This document shows, in pieces, positions 36,056 to 45,604 of a DNA stretch of 64,000 nt (its first letter is position 1; each line of letters opens with the position of its first letter). The stretch is from an uncultured Halomonas sp. (GTDB lineage: Bacteria; Pseudomonadota; Gammaproteobacteria; Pseudomonadales; Halomonadaceae). The translations under genes were made by a program, and so were the position numbers. The notes beneath the pieces were generated by a model. It saw nothing but the letters and a program-made list of their open reading frames with translations. It ran no database searches and was not told where the DNA came from. The stretch is taken from assembly GCF_947501415.1 (NCBI RefSeq), contig NZ_CANMVL010000013.1:88018-152017 (forward strand). Reading direction: 5' to 3'.

Positions 36056-36772
36056 TTAGCTGAGGAAGATCTGGTGTAGATCCGGCGCTTCCTGGTCCTC
36101 TTCGACAATGGCAAGGGTCGCCTCGACGGCGCGCAGGTGATTCCCCATCAACGCGGCGGCCTCCTGGCCGCGACCCTCCTTCAGTAGAGTGATCAATGTC
36201 GCGTGATCATGCGTCTCACAGCCCAGATGACCAGGCTTGCCATAGACCGCCAGTATCAGCGAGGAGCGAAAGCAGAGCCGCTCGACGAAATCGGCCAGGG
36301 TGGCATTGCCGGCGAGGCGCGCCAGCCGCGTATGGAAATCAGCCGAATAACGAATCGCCGCGCTATGGTCGCCTTGTTGCAGGGCCTTCTGCTCCTGGTC
36401 AGAAAGTTCGTGCAACGTCTTCACGCTCTCCTCGTCGATGCGCCGTGCCACCTCGGGCATCAGTCCGCACTCCACCATCTGGCGAGCCTCGAACACCTCC
36501 CGAGCCTCCTCGGCGGTAGGCCGCGTGACGCTGGCTCCGCGTCGCGGTGTGAGGGTGACCAGCTGCTCCAGCGCCAGCCGCTGTAGGATCTTGCGGATTC
36601 CGGTGCGACTGACGCCAAATACTTCGGCTAGAGCATCCTCGCGCAGGCGCGCACCGGGCTTGAGCCTATGCTCGATGATGGCATCGCTGATCGCCCGGTG
36701 GATCGCCTCGTGACGTTCGGCCCCATCCCCGTTCTTGCCGCGACGCCCCCGGACCTCCTGACGCTGGTTCAT
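36056..36772 (-). CDS. GntR family regulator of purine catabolism, FCD type
   Basis: 238 residues. The N-terminal winged helix (about 20-80: HRAISDAIIEHRLKPGARLRED, EVFGVSRTGIRKILQRL) is followed by an FCD domain with ADFHTRLA and ETHDHATLI as likely metal ligands. The C-terminus DLHQIFLS resembles the paralogue at 25633-26364. It sits between puuE and puuD, and TGTATAC-core sites lie in front of itself and its neighbours. Control of urate and allantoin breakdown is therefore very likely; the effector is unknown (allantoin or urate are candidates). Confidence 0.85.
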   Translation of the reverse strand: MNQRQEVRGRRGKNGDGAERHEAIHRAISDAIIEHRLKPGARLREDALAEVFGVSRTGIRKILQRLALEQLVTLTPRRGASVTRPTAEEAREVFEARQMVECGLMPEVARRIDEESVKTLHELSDQEQKALQQGDHSAAIRYSADFHTRLARLAGNATLADFVERLCFRSSLILAVYGKPGHLGCETHDHATLITLLKEGRGQEAAALMGNHLRAVEATLAIVEEDQEAPDLHQIFLS

Positions 36773-36804
36773 GTGACCTGGCTCCCTGTGGTTGGCTATC
36801 CATA

Positions 36805-36813
36805 TTGTATACG
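36805..36813. promoter_or_regulatory. TTGTATACG site upstream of the purine gntR
   Basis: ATTGTATACGCAA lies 33 bp upstream of the gntR start, in a position for autorepression. One arm is imperfect. Confidence 0.5.
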
Positions 36814-36912
36814 CAAAGACCGGGCAATTACGTCACTTGCCCGCCTACACACTGCCAGGTTGAAGAAGCCAACAGGAAGGCGAGTCAGCGGCATCACACA
36901 TGGGCTTGCAGG

Positions 36913-38118
36913 TCATGGCGACCAGGCGGCGATGGTGGCGCGCTCCTCCTCGGTAATGCCGGTGATATTGCCCAGGGGCATGTAGCCGCTGGCAACGACC
37001 CCCTGGATCTTGTGCATTTGTTCCATGATCTGCTCACCGGTGTCATAAGCCAGGCCGGCCGGCGGCGCATTGAAGCCAGGCTGGGTAGGGTCGCTGGCAT
37101 GGCAGGCGACACAGCGGGACTCGATAATGGGCTGTACCTCGGAAAGCGATACGCTGGCGGACATCCGGGCCTGTCCCGCACTGGCGCCAACGGTCGGCAT
37201 GGCGACCCAGAAGGCGACGGCGATCAGGGCAGTACCGGCGATCGGATAGGCCGGCTGGATCCTGCCGGCATGCATCAACACGAAGAACTGGCGAATCAGC
37301 GCGCCGGCGAAGATGAACAGCGACATGATCACCCACGCTGACTCGTGGGAGTAGGCGAAGGAGTAGTGGTTGCTGATCATCAGCAACACCACCGGCAGCG
37401 TGAAGTAGGTGTTGTGCACCGAACGCTGCTTTCCGCGTTTTCCATCCAGCGGATTGGGCGCTTCCCCGGCCTTCATCGCCTTCACCATGCGGCGCTGGCC
37501 CGGGATGATCCAGAAGAAGACGTTGGCCGACATGGCGGTGGCCATCACCGCGCCGGTCAACAGAAAGGCCGCCCGTCCCGAGAAGATCTGAACGCTGAGA
37601 TAGGAGACCACCACCATCATTACCGCCACCGCGACACTGAGCAGACCATCGCGGGTCATGTTGGGGCTGATGCGCTTGCACAGCTCGTTGTAGACCACCC
37701 AGCCGCCGAGCAGGAACAGCAGCGCCACCACATTGGCCTGCCAGCCACTCATGTTGGCGGCCCACTCCCAGCTGGCATTGGGATTGACCAGATAGAAGCT
37801 GGGGTTGGCCATATAGAGCAGGATGAATAGCGCGAAGCCCGACAGCCAGGTGGTGTAGGCCTTCCAGAACGACCAGTGAAGGTCCTCGGGCAGCTTGGCC
37901 GGCGCCGTGGCGTATTTCTGGTTATGGTAGAAGCCACCACCATGCACCGCCCACATCTCGCCGAACACCCCCTTGTCGCGATCCTCGGCGGCCTTGGGGG
38001 TACGTAGCCCATTATCCAGCATCACGAAATAGATCGATTCCCCGATCCAGGCAATCGCTGCGATGACATGTAGCCAGCGCAGCATGAAGTTTCCGAAGTC
38101 CAGCAGGTAGGCTTGCAT
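36913..38118 (-). CDS. puuD: Membrane urate hydroxylase PuuD with cytochrome c domain
   Basis: 401 residues. About eight membrane helices (from LRWLHVIAAIAWIGESIYFVML to FWVAMPTVG) are followed by a cytochrome c domain. The heme site is C336-V-A-C339-H340, with Met380 (YMPLG) as the probable distal ligand. It oxidises urate to 5-hydroxyisourate and passes electrons to the respiratory chain, replacing soluble urate oxidase. It lies 51 bp after uraH on the same strand (GAGG upstream of the ATG), so the two form an operon. Confidence 0.95.
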   Translation of the reverse strand: MQAYLLDFGNFMLRWLHVIAAIAWIGESIYFVMLDNGLRTPKAAEDRDKGVFGEMWAVHGGGFYHNQKYATAPAKLPEDLHWSFWKAYTTWLSGFALFILLYMANPSFYLVNPNASWEWAANMSGWQANVVALLFLLGGWVVYNELCKRISPNMTRDGLLSVAVAVMMVVVSYLSVQIFSGRAAFLLTGAVMATAMSANVFFWIIPGQRRMVKAMKAGEAPNPLDGKRGKQRSVHNTYFTLPVVLLMISNHYSFAYSHESAWVIMSLFIFAGALIRQFFVLMHAGRIQPAYPIAGTALIAVAFWVAMPTVGASAGQARMSASVSLSEVQPIIESRCVACHASDPTQPGFNAPPAGLAYDTGEQIMEQMHKIQGVVASGYMPLGNITGITEEERATIAAWSP

Positions 38119-38169
38119 AAGAGGCCTCGTCTAGCGTCTTGTTATGGTCTGTCGGCGAGAGGGCTTTCC

Positions 38170-38523
38170 TCAGCTACCGCGATAGGTGGAGTAGCCATAG
38201 GGCGAGAGCAGCAGTGGCACATGGTAATGCGCATCGGCATCGGCCACGCCGAAGCGCAGCGGAATCACATCGAGGAAGCGCGGCTCCTCGGCCTCGACAC
38301 CCTGAGCGCGCAGATAGTCCCCAGCATGGAAGACCAGCTCATACTGACCGGTGACGAACGCCTCACCCTCGAGGATCGGACCGTCGCAGCGGCCATCGTC
38401 ATTGGTCACCACTTCCTTGAGGCGAGTGCGCCGCTCGCCCTCCAGCCGGTAGACCTCTATGCGGATACCCTCGCCCGGGCATCCCTTGGCGGTGTCGAGT
38501 ACGTGGGTGGTCAGGCGTCCCAT
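38170..38523 (-). CDS. uraH: 5-hydroxyisourate hydrolase (transthyretin-like)
   Basis: 117 residues from the ATG at 38523. It converts 5-hydroxyisourate to OHCU. The landmarks are the N-terminal [17 protein letters not shown] (catalytic His), [13 protein letters not shown]-type text here as [30 protein letters not shown] with the C-terminal YRGS signature. It starts the uraH-puuD operon and is divergent from uraD. Confidence 0.96.
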   Translation of the reverse strand: MGRLTTHVLDTAKGCPGEGIRIEVYRLEGERRTRLKEVVTNDDGRCDGPILEGEAFVTGQYELVFHAGDYLRAQGVEAEEPRFLDVIPLRFGVADADAHYHVPLLLSPYGYSTYRGS

Positions 38524-38660
38524 GGTAATACTCCTTGGTGGCACTTCGTGAGTTGTCGAGATAAGGGCCGGATTCGTTTGTTGATATCGGCTGCTCAGGG
38601 TTAACCTGTGAGCATGAAGACAGTTTTAGCCAGTTTAGGGGTACATTTCAAAATATTTTT

Positions 38661-38668
38661 TGTATACA
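38661..38668. promoter_or_regulatory. TGTATACA palindrome between uraH and uraD
   Basis: TTTTTTGTATACATT lies in the 222-bp divergent gap, 138 bp from uraH and 78 bp from uraD. It could serve both promoters. Confidence 0.6.
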
Positions 38669-38745
38669 TTTAGTCGAAACCCTCACGACAAGCTGCCTGG
38701 ACAATCGTCGTGATCCCCTGCCACACCCCGCCAAGGAGAATGACA

Positions 38746-39279
38746 ATGAGCCACAACACCCTTACTCCGACCCCAAGCCAGCTGGACAAGTCCGCCTTCG
38801 TGGCCGCCTACGGGGAGATCTACGAGCACTCTCCCTGGGTTGCCGAGCTGGCCTGGGAGCAGGGACTGAACACTGACCACGACTCGCCCGCAGGCCTGGC
38901 GAAGGCCATGGGTGAGGTACTGACCGACGCCTCCGCCGAACATCAGCTCGCGGTGATTCGCGCCCACCCTGACCTCGCCGGCAAGGCCGCCATCGCCGGC
39001 GAGCTGACCGACGACTCGACCCGGGAGCAGGCTGGCGCCGGCCTGGATCAGTGTTCACCGGAGGAGATGGCACGCTTCGAGCGGCTCAACGAGGCCTACA
39101 AGGAGAAGTTCGGCTTTCCCTTCGTGATGGCCGTCAAGGGCAACGACCGTTATGCCATCTTGAACGCATTCGAGACCCGGCTCGAGAATGACCCCGCTGA
39201 GGAACGCCGCACCGCGGTGGAACAGATCAACCGCATCGCCCGCTTCCGCCTCGAGGCACGAGCCGAAGCCAACGCCTGA
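38746..39279 (+). CDS. uraD: OHCU decarboxylase
   Basis: 177 residues from the ATG at 38746 (AAGGAG 7 nt upstream). It decarboxylates OHCU to S-allantoin. The landmarks are FVAAYGEIYEHSPWVAELAW, VIRAHPDLAGKAA (catalytic His), LTDDSTREQAGAGLDQCSPEE, LNEAYKEKFGFPFVMAVKG and NRIARFRLEA. It is divergent from uraH-puuD, and the three complete the urate-to-allantoin route. Confidence 0.95.
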   Translation: MSHNTLTPTPSQLDKSAFVAAYGEIYEHSPWVAELAWEQGLNTDHDSPAGLAKAMGEVLTDASAEHQLAVIRAHPDLAGKAAIAGELTDDSTREQAGAGLDQCSPEEMARFERLNEAYKEKFGFPFVMAVKGNDRYAILNAFETRLENDPAEERRTAVEQINRIARFRLEARAEANA

Positions 39280-39368
39280 CGCGCCCTCTCCCGATCGACG
39301 GCTCTTATTCCTGCCAGACAACCAGACAAGGCGCCGGGCAAACGTCGCCCCCATGCTCCGAACAAGAC

Positions 39369-39393
39369 ACCGCCCGGCATCATGCCGGGCGGT
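39369..39393. terminator. Stem-loop between uraD and the purine permease gene
   Basis: ACCGCCCGGCA (39369-39379) pairs with TGCCGGGCGGT (39383-39393) around TCA, an 11-bp perfect stem between two convergent genes. No T-run; it probably ends uraD and possibly also the permease transcript. Confidence 0.55.
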
Positions 39394-39497
39394 ATCGTGG
39401 TACAGGCGTTACATTGACGGGCCTCGTCAGGTCAGCGATTGACATGGGGCGCAGAACCGAGCGAGATGTCACCCTCGGTATCGGCGCCCGACAACGG

Positions 39498-40883
39498 CTA
39501 AGCGTCAGACCCCTGCCCTGCAGCCGCGGCGTCGGCCCGTGCAATCTCTTCGCGTTCACGCCGCTCGTCGGCCAGGGATCGACTCGGCAGCACGATATTG
39601 AGCACGAAGGAGGTGATGGCCGCCACCACGATCGGCGCGCCCCCGATAACGTTCTGAACCATCTGCGGAAACTGCTCGATGGCCGCCGGCACCTGAGAGA
39701 TGCCCAGGGCCAGGGCCAGGGAGAGGCCGACGATGGTCACGTTGCGGGCTGACAGCTCATCCTTGATGAGCAGCTGGATGCCGGTCATGGTGATCATCCC
39801 GAATACCGTGACGGTAGCACCGCCCAGTACCGGATAAGGGATGGTGGTCATGATGGCGCTGAACTTGGGGCTCAGACCAGCGAGCACCATGAATATGCCA
39901 GCGATGGCCAGCACCGATCGGCTGATTACCTTGGTCATGGCGACGATGCCGACGTTCTGGCTGAAAGTGGAGGTCGGCAATGCCGCGAACAGCGAGCTCA
40001 GGGCGGTGGTCAGGCCGTTGCCCAGCAGCCCGCCTGTCAGTTCTTTGGTCTTCAGCTCGCGGTTCATCCCCGCCACGCTGGTGGCGGAGAGGTCACCGAT
40101 GGTCTGCACCGAGTTGATCACGCAGATCACCACCATGGAGACGATCGCCGCCGAGTGGAACTCGAGCTGGAATGGCATGAACTCCGGTACGGCCAGCCAG
40201 CGCGCCGAGGCCACCGAACTGAAGTCGACCATGCCCATCGGTAGCGCCACCGCATAGCCGACAAGGATGCCGACGATGATCGCCGACAGGCGAACCACGC
40301 CGCGGCCAAACTGGGAAGCGCCAAGCACCGCCAGCAGGGTGATGATGCCGACCATCCAGTTGGCCAGGTCGCCGAACCCTTCGGCGTTGACGTTGCCGCT
40401 GCCCGCCATGTAACGGATGGCGATGTCGTAAAGTGACAGGCCGATCACCAGCACCACGGTGCCCGCCACGATCGGCGGAAACAGATGGCGGATGTACTGA
40501 ATGAAGTAACCGACCACCATCATGGTGATGCCGCCGATCAGCTGGGCGCCGAGGATGCCCTCGATGCCGAACTGACCACCCACGGCGATCAGGGTCGGCA
40601 CATACGCGAAGCCCACGCCGAAGATCGCCGGCAGCCGTGCGCCGAACTTCCACACCCCGTAGAGGTGGAACAGGGTGCAGATCCCTGAGGCGAGCACCGC
40701 CACTTGGATCAGCAGCAGCTTCTCCTGAGGCGTGGAGCCGACCACCCCGGCGATGATGATCGGGGGAGTGATCACGCCGGCGATCATCGCCAGCACGTGC
40801 TGCAGCGAGATGGGCAACGCCTTGTAGATCGGCGGCCGCCCCTGGAAGTCGAATAGGGAGATGTTGCGCGTCTTGGTTGTCAT
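39498..40883 (-). CDS. NCS2 family purine permease (xanthine/urate type)
   Basis: 461 residues with about 12-14 membrane segments. The NCS2 landmarks are LQHVLAMIAGVITPPIIIAG, FGVGFAYVPTLIA, INSVQTIGDLSATS, ELTGGLLGNGLTTALSSLFAALPTSTFSQNVG and PYPVLGGATVTVFG. These transporters take up xanthine, uric acid or uracil with protons. The position beside uraD and the Tsx-like gene argues for urate or xanthine. The leader has a TTGTACACA variant of the GntR site. Confidence 0.9.
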   Translation of the reverse strand: MTTKTRNISLFDFQGRPPIYKALPISLQHVLAMIAGVITPPIIIAGVVGSTPQEKLLLIQVAVLASGICTLFHLYGVWKFGARLPAIFGVGFAYVPTLIAVGGQFGIEGILGAQLIGGITMMVVGYFIQYIRHLFPPIVAGTVVLVIGLSLYDIAIRYMAGSGNVNAEGFGDLANWMVGIITLLAVLGASQFGRGVVRLSAIIVGILVGYAVALPMGMVDFSSVASARWLAVPEFMPFQLEFHSAAIVSMVVICVINSVQTIGDLSATSVAGMNRELKTKELTGGLLGNGLTTALSSLFAALPTSTFSQNVGIVAMTKVISRSVLAIAGIFMVLAGLSPKFSAIMTTIPYPVLGGATVTVFGMITMTGIQLLIKDELSARNVTIVGLSLALALGISQVPAAIEQFPQMVQNVIGGAPIVVAAITSFVLNIVLPSRSLADERREREEIARADAAAAGQGSDA

Positions 40884-40974
40884 GGGGCTATCCGGGACTG
40901 TTGTTGTATGACGTCAATGCATACCGCATGTCGATACCAATGACCACAGTGATGTGGACTCTGTAAACATAAAG

Positions 40975-40983
40975 TTGTACACA
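40975..40983. promoter_or_regulatory. TTGTACACA variant site upstream of the purine permease
   Basis: TTGTACACA lies 92 bp before the permease start. It differs from the TTGTATACAA consensus at two positions, so it is the weakest of the set. Confidence 0.35.
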
Positions 40984-41003
40984 TCATTATCATCTCGAGT
41001 CGC

Positions 41004-41855
41004 TTAGAGGTGCCACTCGAGCTGGAAGGTCGGCGCATCGGTATCCACCCCATCCTTGCCATGGTTGCCGAACTTGTTATGCCAGTACTCGTAACCTACC
41101 CCGGCCCACAGCTGGTTTGCCTCGCCCCAGGCCAGCTGGCCGACGTCGAGCATGAGCGAGGTGCGCATCAACTGCTCGGGGTCGGTATCGTTGCCCTGAT
41201 AGTCCTCTCCCTTCTCGCCGTTGTAGTTGTAGAACCCCTGGAACTTCAGCGGCAGCGGGCCGGCCTCGAAAGGCAGTCCCCAGGCCAGGTTGATCTGATA
41301 GTAAGGGTCAAACTCGATCTCGTTGACGTCGCAGAAGCTCGCACCGCAGTGGTTCCACTCGTGAGCATAGAAGAGGCTCAGGTCGGCAAACCCCTTGGGC
41401 ACGTTGAACTTCAGCGTCGGCCCGACCACCAGCAGACGCTTGCGCGGCGCGAAAGCGGTGTTCTTGGTGTTGAGATCGAAGCCGCCGGTCAACGCCACGT
41501 CCTTGACCGGACCAAAGGCTACCGGCTCAGCGGTGAGCTTGCCGAGATGCAGCTGGTGACGATAGGTCAGGTAAGCCTCGGTCGCACCACTATCACCACC
41601 GCTGGCCGGGTCGGCGCTGTCGGACTGCAGCACGTCAAGATTAAGAAAGTTCTGTCCAAGCGTGTAACCGCTGACATGGGTGAACTGCAGTACATGCTTT
41701 TCGACGTCACGAGGGTTAGCCGGCTCAGTGAATTGAGTGCCGTAGCGATAGCCGATGAAGGTGTCGCTCCAGGTTGTCGCCTGGGCATTACCGGCGACGA
41801 GACTGGCAAACAGCAGGCCGGCGCTCAGATGGGGCCTGGGGATGCACTTCTGCAT
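41004..41855 (-). CDS. Tsx-like outer membrane channel (nucleoside-specific family)
   Basis: 283 residues from the ATG at 41855 (GGAG upstream). A signal peptide is cleaved near AQA-TT (residue 26). The mature part has alternating beta-strands and an aromatic-rich C-terminus ending in LEWHL, as in outer membrane barrels. WSDTFIGYRYG, FLNLDVLQSD, KFNVPKGFADLSLFYAHEWN and LPLKFQGFYNYNGEKGED resemble the Tsx family. It lies in the same direction as the purine permease and likely admits purines or nucleosides. A TGTATACG site is upstream. Confidence 0.82.
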   Translation of the reverse strand: MQKCIPRPHLSAGLLFASLVAGNAQATTWSDTFIGYRYGTQFTEPANPRDVEKHVLQFTHVSGYTLGQNFLNLDVLQSDSADPASGGDSGATEAYLTYRHQLHLGKLTAEPVAFGPVKDVALTGGFDLNTKNTAFAPRKRLLVVGPTLKFNVPKGFADLSLFYAHEWNHCGASFCDVNEIEFDPYYQINLAWGLPFEAGPLPLKFQGFYNYNGEKGEDYQGNDTDPEQLMRTSLMLDVGQLAWGEANQLWAGVGYEYWHNKFGNHGKDGVDTDAPTFQLEWHL

Positions 41856-41929
41856 AAAAGAGCTCTCCATTTGTTGTGGTTATTGGATACACTGAATCAA
41901 CCTCATTGTTTACAGAGTAGACCATAAAT

Positions 41930-41938
41930 CTGTATACG
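41930..41938. promoter_or_regulatory. CTGTATACG site upstream of the Tsx-like gene
   Basis: A TGTATAC-core site 75 bp before the start of the Tsx-like gene. It fits the purine GntR operator set. Confidence 0.5.
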
Positions 41939-42090
41939 AAAAATCTCCCTTTTCCTGCCGATTCTTGATCGACCTTGCCAACAGATTCCTTGGATTCAGG
42001 GATGGCAAGCCTGCGGGGGCGCCCCCATACGTGGGGTATCGCATCGGGAACCACTAGACTGAAGAATGGAAGCCGCCAGGGGGATCACCC

Positions 42091-42732
42091 ATGTTTCAAC
42101 ACCGACGTGACGCCGCCGAACGCCTGGCCACGAGGCTCAGCCACCTGCGTGGCCTTCACCCGCTGGTGCTGGCCATTCCCCGTGGTGGGGTGCCCATGGG
42201 GCGTTTCATCGCCGACGCCCTGCAGGGGGAGCTAGACGTGGTGCTGGTGCGCAAGATCGGTGCACCGGGCAATCCGGAGTACGCCATTGGCGCGGTCAGT
42301 GAGGATGGCAGCGTGCACCTGGAGGAGGAGGCACGACACTGCCGGGAGGAGTGGCTGACCGGTGCAATTGCCCGCCAGCGGGAGTTGATCGAGGAGCGCC
42401 GACGGCGCTATACCCCGGTGCGCAGCCCCATCGATCCGGCGGGGCGCATCCTGGTGGTGGTGGATGACGGCAGCGCCACCGGCGCGACCATGGCCGCGGC
42501 GCTGGCGACCCTTCGCCAGCGCCATCCCGCACGCCTGATCGCCGCCCTGGGTGTGGCGCCGCCCGACACCGTGGCGCGGCTGGAGACGCTGGCCGACGAG
42601 GTGGTCTGTATCGGGGTGCCCGGGCACTTCGCCGCCGTGGGCCAGTTCTTTACCGACTTCGATCAGGTCAGCGACGACGAGGTGGTGGCCCTGCTTGCCG
42701 CCGACGATGACGGTACGTCAGCCACGCCCTGA
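42091..42732 (+). CDS. Phosphoribosyltransferase-fold protein
   Basis: 213 residues, a type I PRTase fold. It has AIPRGGVPMGRFIA near the N-terminus, VLVRKIGAPGNPEYAIGAVSEDG, and the PRPP-binding loop ILVVVDDGSATGATM with its two acidic residues. The family is found beside dienelactone hydrolase or stress genes elsewhere, and its substrate is not defined. The gene lies alone between the Tsx-like gene (divergent) and a convergent GST gene. A role in purine salvage is possible from its location but not supported by the motifs alone. Confidence 0.82.
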   Translation: MFQHRRDAAERLATRLSHLRGLHPLVLAIPRGGVPMGRFIADALQGELDVVLVRKIGAPGNPEYAIGAVSEDGSVHLEEEARHCREEWLTGAIARQRELIEERRRRYTPVRSPIDPAGRILVVVDDGSATGATMAAALATLRQRHPARLIAALGVAPPDTVARLETLADEVVCIGVPGHFAAVGQFFTDFDQVSDDEVVALLAADDDGTSATP

Positions 42733-42754
42733 CCCACCGTCGGTGCGGGCCGCC

Positions 42755-43462
42755 TCAGCGATAGGCACCCTCGATGTCGGTGATGCGCATGGCATGCCGC
42801 CCCAGCCCACCGTGCAGATCCAGCATGCGCTCGAGCCAGGCATGGACCGGATCGGCATTGGAGACCAGATCGGCGCTGGAAACGCAGCGCGCCCACATGA
42901 AGTTGCCGAACACCAGATAGTCGGCTGCCGCCGGGGACGCTCCGTCGATGAACTCCGACTCCTTGAGCAGGCCGCGCAGCGGTTCGAGCGCCGCATCGAG
43001 CTGGGCGAGTCCCCTGGAGGGCGAGTGAAACTCCTCCAGCGTACGGCCGAAGCGTTTTTCACGCGTTTCGCGGAAGTAGTCCCGGTCATCGGGATGAATC
43101 GCATTGAGCAGATCCATGATGATCGTACGCAGCATGGCCGGTGCCAGGGTGCGCTCGGCAAAATGCTTGAAGAAGCGGGCGCGCGCCGCGGCCAGCCCTT
43201 CACCGATCAGTGGCGCCTCCGGGTAGGTGCGGTCCAGGTAGCGCAGGATCTCATAGCTGTCGGTCACGACCGTTTCGCCATCGACCAGCACCGGCACCTT
43301 GTCATGATCGGCGAACGCCAGGGCCTCCCGGTCGGTGAAGCGCCACGGCCGCGCCTCGACTTCCAGCCCCTTGTGAGCCAGGGCATATCGCACGCGCCAG
43401 CAGAATGGCGAGAAGCGCAGCTCCTCGTCGACACCACACAGGTCATACAGTACTCGAGACAT
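42755..43462 (-). CDS. Glutathione S-transferase family protein
   Basis: 235 residues. The N-terminal thioredoxin-like domain (VLYDLCGVDEELRFSPFCWRV, KVPVLVDGETVVTDSYEILRYLD) has the usual cis-Pro (VPVL) and the Glu-Ser-type glutathione site as TDSYEI. The helical C-terminal half has AADYLVFGNFMWARCVS. It resembles the LigE/beta-etherase-like and related bacterial GST subgroup. The substrate is unknown, and neighbours give no hint. Confidence 0.85.
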   Translation of the reverse strand: MSRVLYDLCGVDEELRFSPFCWRVRYALAHKGLEVEARPWRFTDREALAFADHDKVPVLVDGETVVTDSYEILRYLDRTYPEAPLIGEGLAAARARFFKHFAERTLAPAMLRTIIMDLLNAIHPDDRDYFRETREKRFGRTLEEFHSPSRGLAQLDAALEPLRGLLKESEFIDGASPAAADYLVFGNFMWARCVSSADLVSNADPVHAWLERMLDLHGGLGRHAMRITDIEGAYR

Positions 43463-43806
43463 ACGAACCTCTCCTCAGCGTAAAGGGCAATCACCCGACG
43501 AAGTCTGCCAGGCTCCTGGACCCGGTGTCAGGCCGCTCACCATGCTCACCCTCGGCGAGGCTGCTGTCCATTAGTCTAATAAACACTTGGGGTTTGACGG
43601 CCCCCGCCCCCTGCCGATTTTTAAATTTCATTTTCTTATCAGCCGGTTAGCGATAAGGCGACGGATAGAGAAACTATCGAAACATTGGTCATACCAACTT
43701 TCCAGAGATGGAAAGCCTCTCCTTGACGCCGTAATGTCCGGCTGGCTGAACATTCGGCCGATCCCCTTTGGTCACAACAACGACTCCCGATCGAGGAACC
43801 CTATCC
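43463..43806. other. 344-bp intergenic region, no gene
   Basis: Lies between the GST gene and the permease gene, which diverge. I see no gene in it. It is richer in A+T than its surroundings around 43570-43700. It contains a GATAG-N5-CTATC stem at 43664-43678 and the operator-like TTGGTCATACCAA at 43685-43697. Confidence 0.7.
43685..43697. promoter_or_regulatory. LldR/GlcC-type operator TTGGTCATACCAA upstream of the permease gene
   Basis: A perfect TTGGT-CAT-ACCAA palindrome 110 bp upstream of the permease start. FadR-subfamily GntR proteins such as LldR bind TGGTnnnACCA sites. A matching site precedes glcD. Confidence 0.6.
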
Positions 43807-45507
43807 ATGAATGACACCCTTCTCGCACTGCTGGCCTTCGCGCCCCTGGTGCTTGCCGGCGTGCTGCTCATCGGTCTGCGCATGGCGGCCAGGACCGCCA
43901 TGCCGATCGTCTTCGTGGTCACCGCCATCATCGCCCTGTTTGCCTGGGAGATGACCGCCACCCGCGTCATGGCCTCTACCCTCCAGGGCCTGATGCTCAC
44001 GGTATCGATCCTGTGGATCATCTTCGGTGCCATCCTGCTGCTCAACACCCTGAAGCATTCGGGCGGCATCAAGGCCATCCGCAACGGCTTCTCCGGCATC
44101 AGCCCCGATCGCCGCGTCCAGGCAATCATCGTCGCCTGGCTGTTCGGCTGCTTTATCGAGGGCGCCTCCGGCTTCGGCACCCCCGCCGCCGTCGCGGCCC
44201 CGCTGATGGTGGCACTGGGCTTCCCGGCACTGGCCGCCGTGGTGGTGGGAATGATGATCCAGTCCACCCCGGTCTCCTTCGGTGCCGTCGGCACCCCCAT
44301 CGTGGTGGGCGTCTCCGGTGGCCTGGACCGCACCGGCATCACCGAGACCCTCGAGGCCGGCGGGGCCAGCTGGATGGAGTACTTCCATCTGATCGCCGGT
44401 GAGGTCGCGGTGACCCACGGCATCGTCGGCATCCTGATGCCCTTGATCATGGTGGTCGTCATGGTGCGCTTCTTCGGTGCCAACCGCTCCTGGAGGGAGG
44501 GGCTCTCCATCGCCCCCTTCGCTCTCTTCGCCGGGATCAGCTTCGTGGTGCCCTACATGCTGGCCGGCGTGCTGCTGGGGCCGGAGTTCCCGTCGATGAT
44601 CGGTGCCATGGTCGGTCTGGCCATCGTCGTGCCGGCCGCTCGCCGCGGCTTCCTGATCCCCAGCGACACCTGGGACTTTCCGGAGAGCAACGCCTGGCCC
44701 GACTACTGGATCGGCAAGCTCGAGATCAAGCTGGATGACGTCACCGGCAAGGCACCGGTCTCCACCCTGATGGGCTGGGTACCCTATGTGCTGCTGGCTG
44801 TGATCCTGGTCGCCTCGCGCACCATCGAACCCCTCAAGAGTGCGCTGACGTCGTTCTCCCTCGGCTGGAGCAATATCCTCGGCGAGGCAGGAGTCTCCGG
44901 CGCCATCCAGCCCCTCTACCTGCCGGGTGGCATCCTGCTGATGGTGGTGCTGCTCACCGCCCTGCTCCACCGCATGCGCATGGGCGAGATCAAGGCGGCC
45001 TTCGGCGAGTCCACCCGAACCATCCTCGGCGCCGGCTTCGTGCTGATCTTCACCATTCCCATGGTGCGGATCCTGATCAACTCGGGGGTCAATGCCGCCG
45101 ACCTGGTCTCCATGCCGGTCGCCATGGCCCAGCTGGTGGCCAACAGCGTGGGTGATATCTACCCCTTCTTCGCCCCCGCCGTGGGCGCACTGGGGGCCTT
45201 TATCGCCGGCTCCAACACGGTCTCCAACCTGATGCTGGCCGACTTCCAGTTCAATGTCGCCCAGCAGCTCGGCCTCTCCACCGCCTTCATGGTGGCCCTG
45301 CAGGCCGTGGGTGCCGCCGCGGGCAACATGATCGCGATCCACAACGTGGTCGCCGCCTCGGCCACGGTGGGCCTGCTCGGCCGCGAGGGCGAGACCATCC
45401 GCAAGACGATCCTGCCGACGATCTACTACCTCGTCGCCACCGGGATCATCGCGCTGGTCGCCTTCTATCTGCTGGGCATCGGCGATCCCCTGCTCGGCCT
45501 CGGCTGA
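43807..45507 (+). CDS. lctP: Lactate/glycolate permease (LctP family; GlcA or LldP)
   Basis: 566 residues from the ATG at 43807 (GAGGA upstream). About 12-14 membrane segments with LctP landmarks: [58 protein letters not shown], and near the end [23 protein letters not shown] and [19 protein letters not shown]. The family takes up lactate and glycolate with protons. The following regulator and glcDEFG genes make glycolate the likely main substrate (GlcA role), but lactate cannot be excluded. Confidence 0.9.
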   Translation: MNDTLLALLAFAPLVLAGVLLIGLRMAARTAMPIVFVVTAIIALFAWEMTATRVMASTLQGLMLTVSILWIIFGAILLLNTLKHSGGIKAIRNGFSGISPDRRVQAIIVAWLFGCFIEGASGFGTPAAVAAPLMVALGFPALAAVVVGMMIQSTPVSFGAVGTPIVVGVSGGLDRTGITETLEAGGASWMEYFHLIAGEVAVTHGIVGILMPLIMVVVMVRFFGANRSWREGLSIAPFALFAGISFVVPYMLAGVLLGPEFPSMIGAMVGLAIVVPAARRGFLIPSDTWDFPESNAWPDYWIGKLEIKLDDVTGKAPVSTLMGWVPYVLLAVILVASRTIEPLKSALTSFSLGWSNILGEAGVSGAIQPLYLPGGILLMVVLLTALLHRMRMGEIKAAFGESTRTILGAGFVLIFTIPMVRILINSGVNAADLVSMPVAMAQLVANSVGDIYPFFAPAVGALGAFIAGSNTVSNLMLADFQFNVAQQLGLSTAFMVALQAVGAAAGNMIAIHNVVAASATVGLLGREGETIRKTILPTIYYLVATGIIALVAFYLLGIGDPLLGLG

Positions 45508-45533
45508 CCGGGCCACGCCGTTGCAAACACATC

Positions 45534-45554
45534 GCCCCCGGCATTGCCGGGGGC
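45534..45554 (+). terminator. Stem-loop after the permease gene
   Basis: GCCCCCGGC (45534-45542) pairs with GCCGGGGGC (45546-45554) around ATT, between the convergent permease and regulator genes. No T-run. Confidence 0.55.
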
Positions 45555-45604
45555 GCTGGCGTCTCGAGGCGCTGGCCGAGCTGCGGTGACGGCTGGCGGC
45601 GGGG

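Noticed and set aside
43801..45516. Long open frame opposite the LctP permease gene (about 571 codons)
   Set aside because: Same reason: a GC-driven shadow, with a His/Asp/Gly-rich product of no known type.
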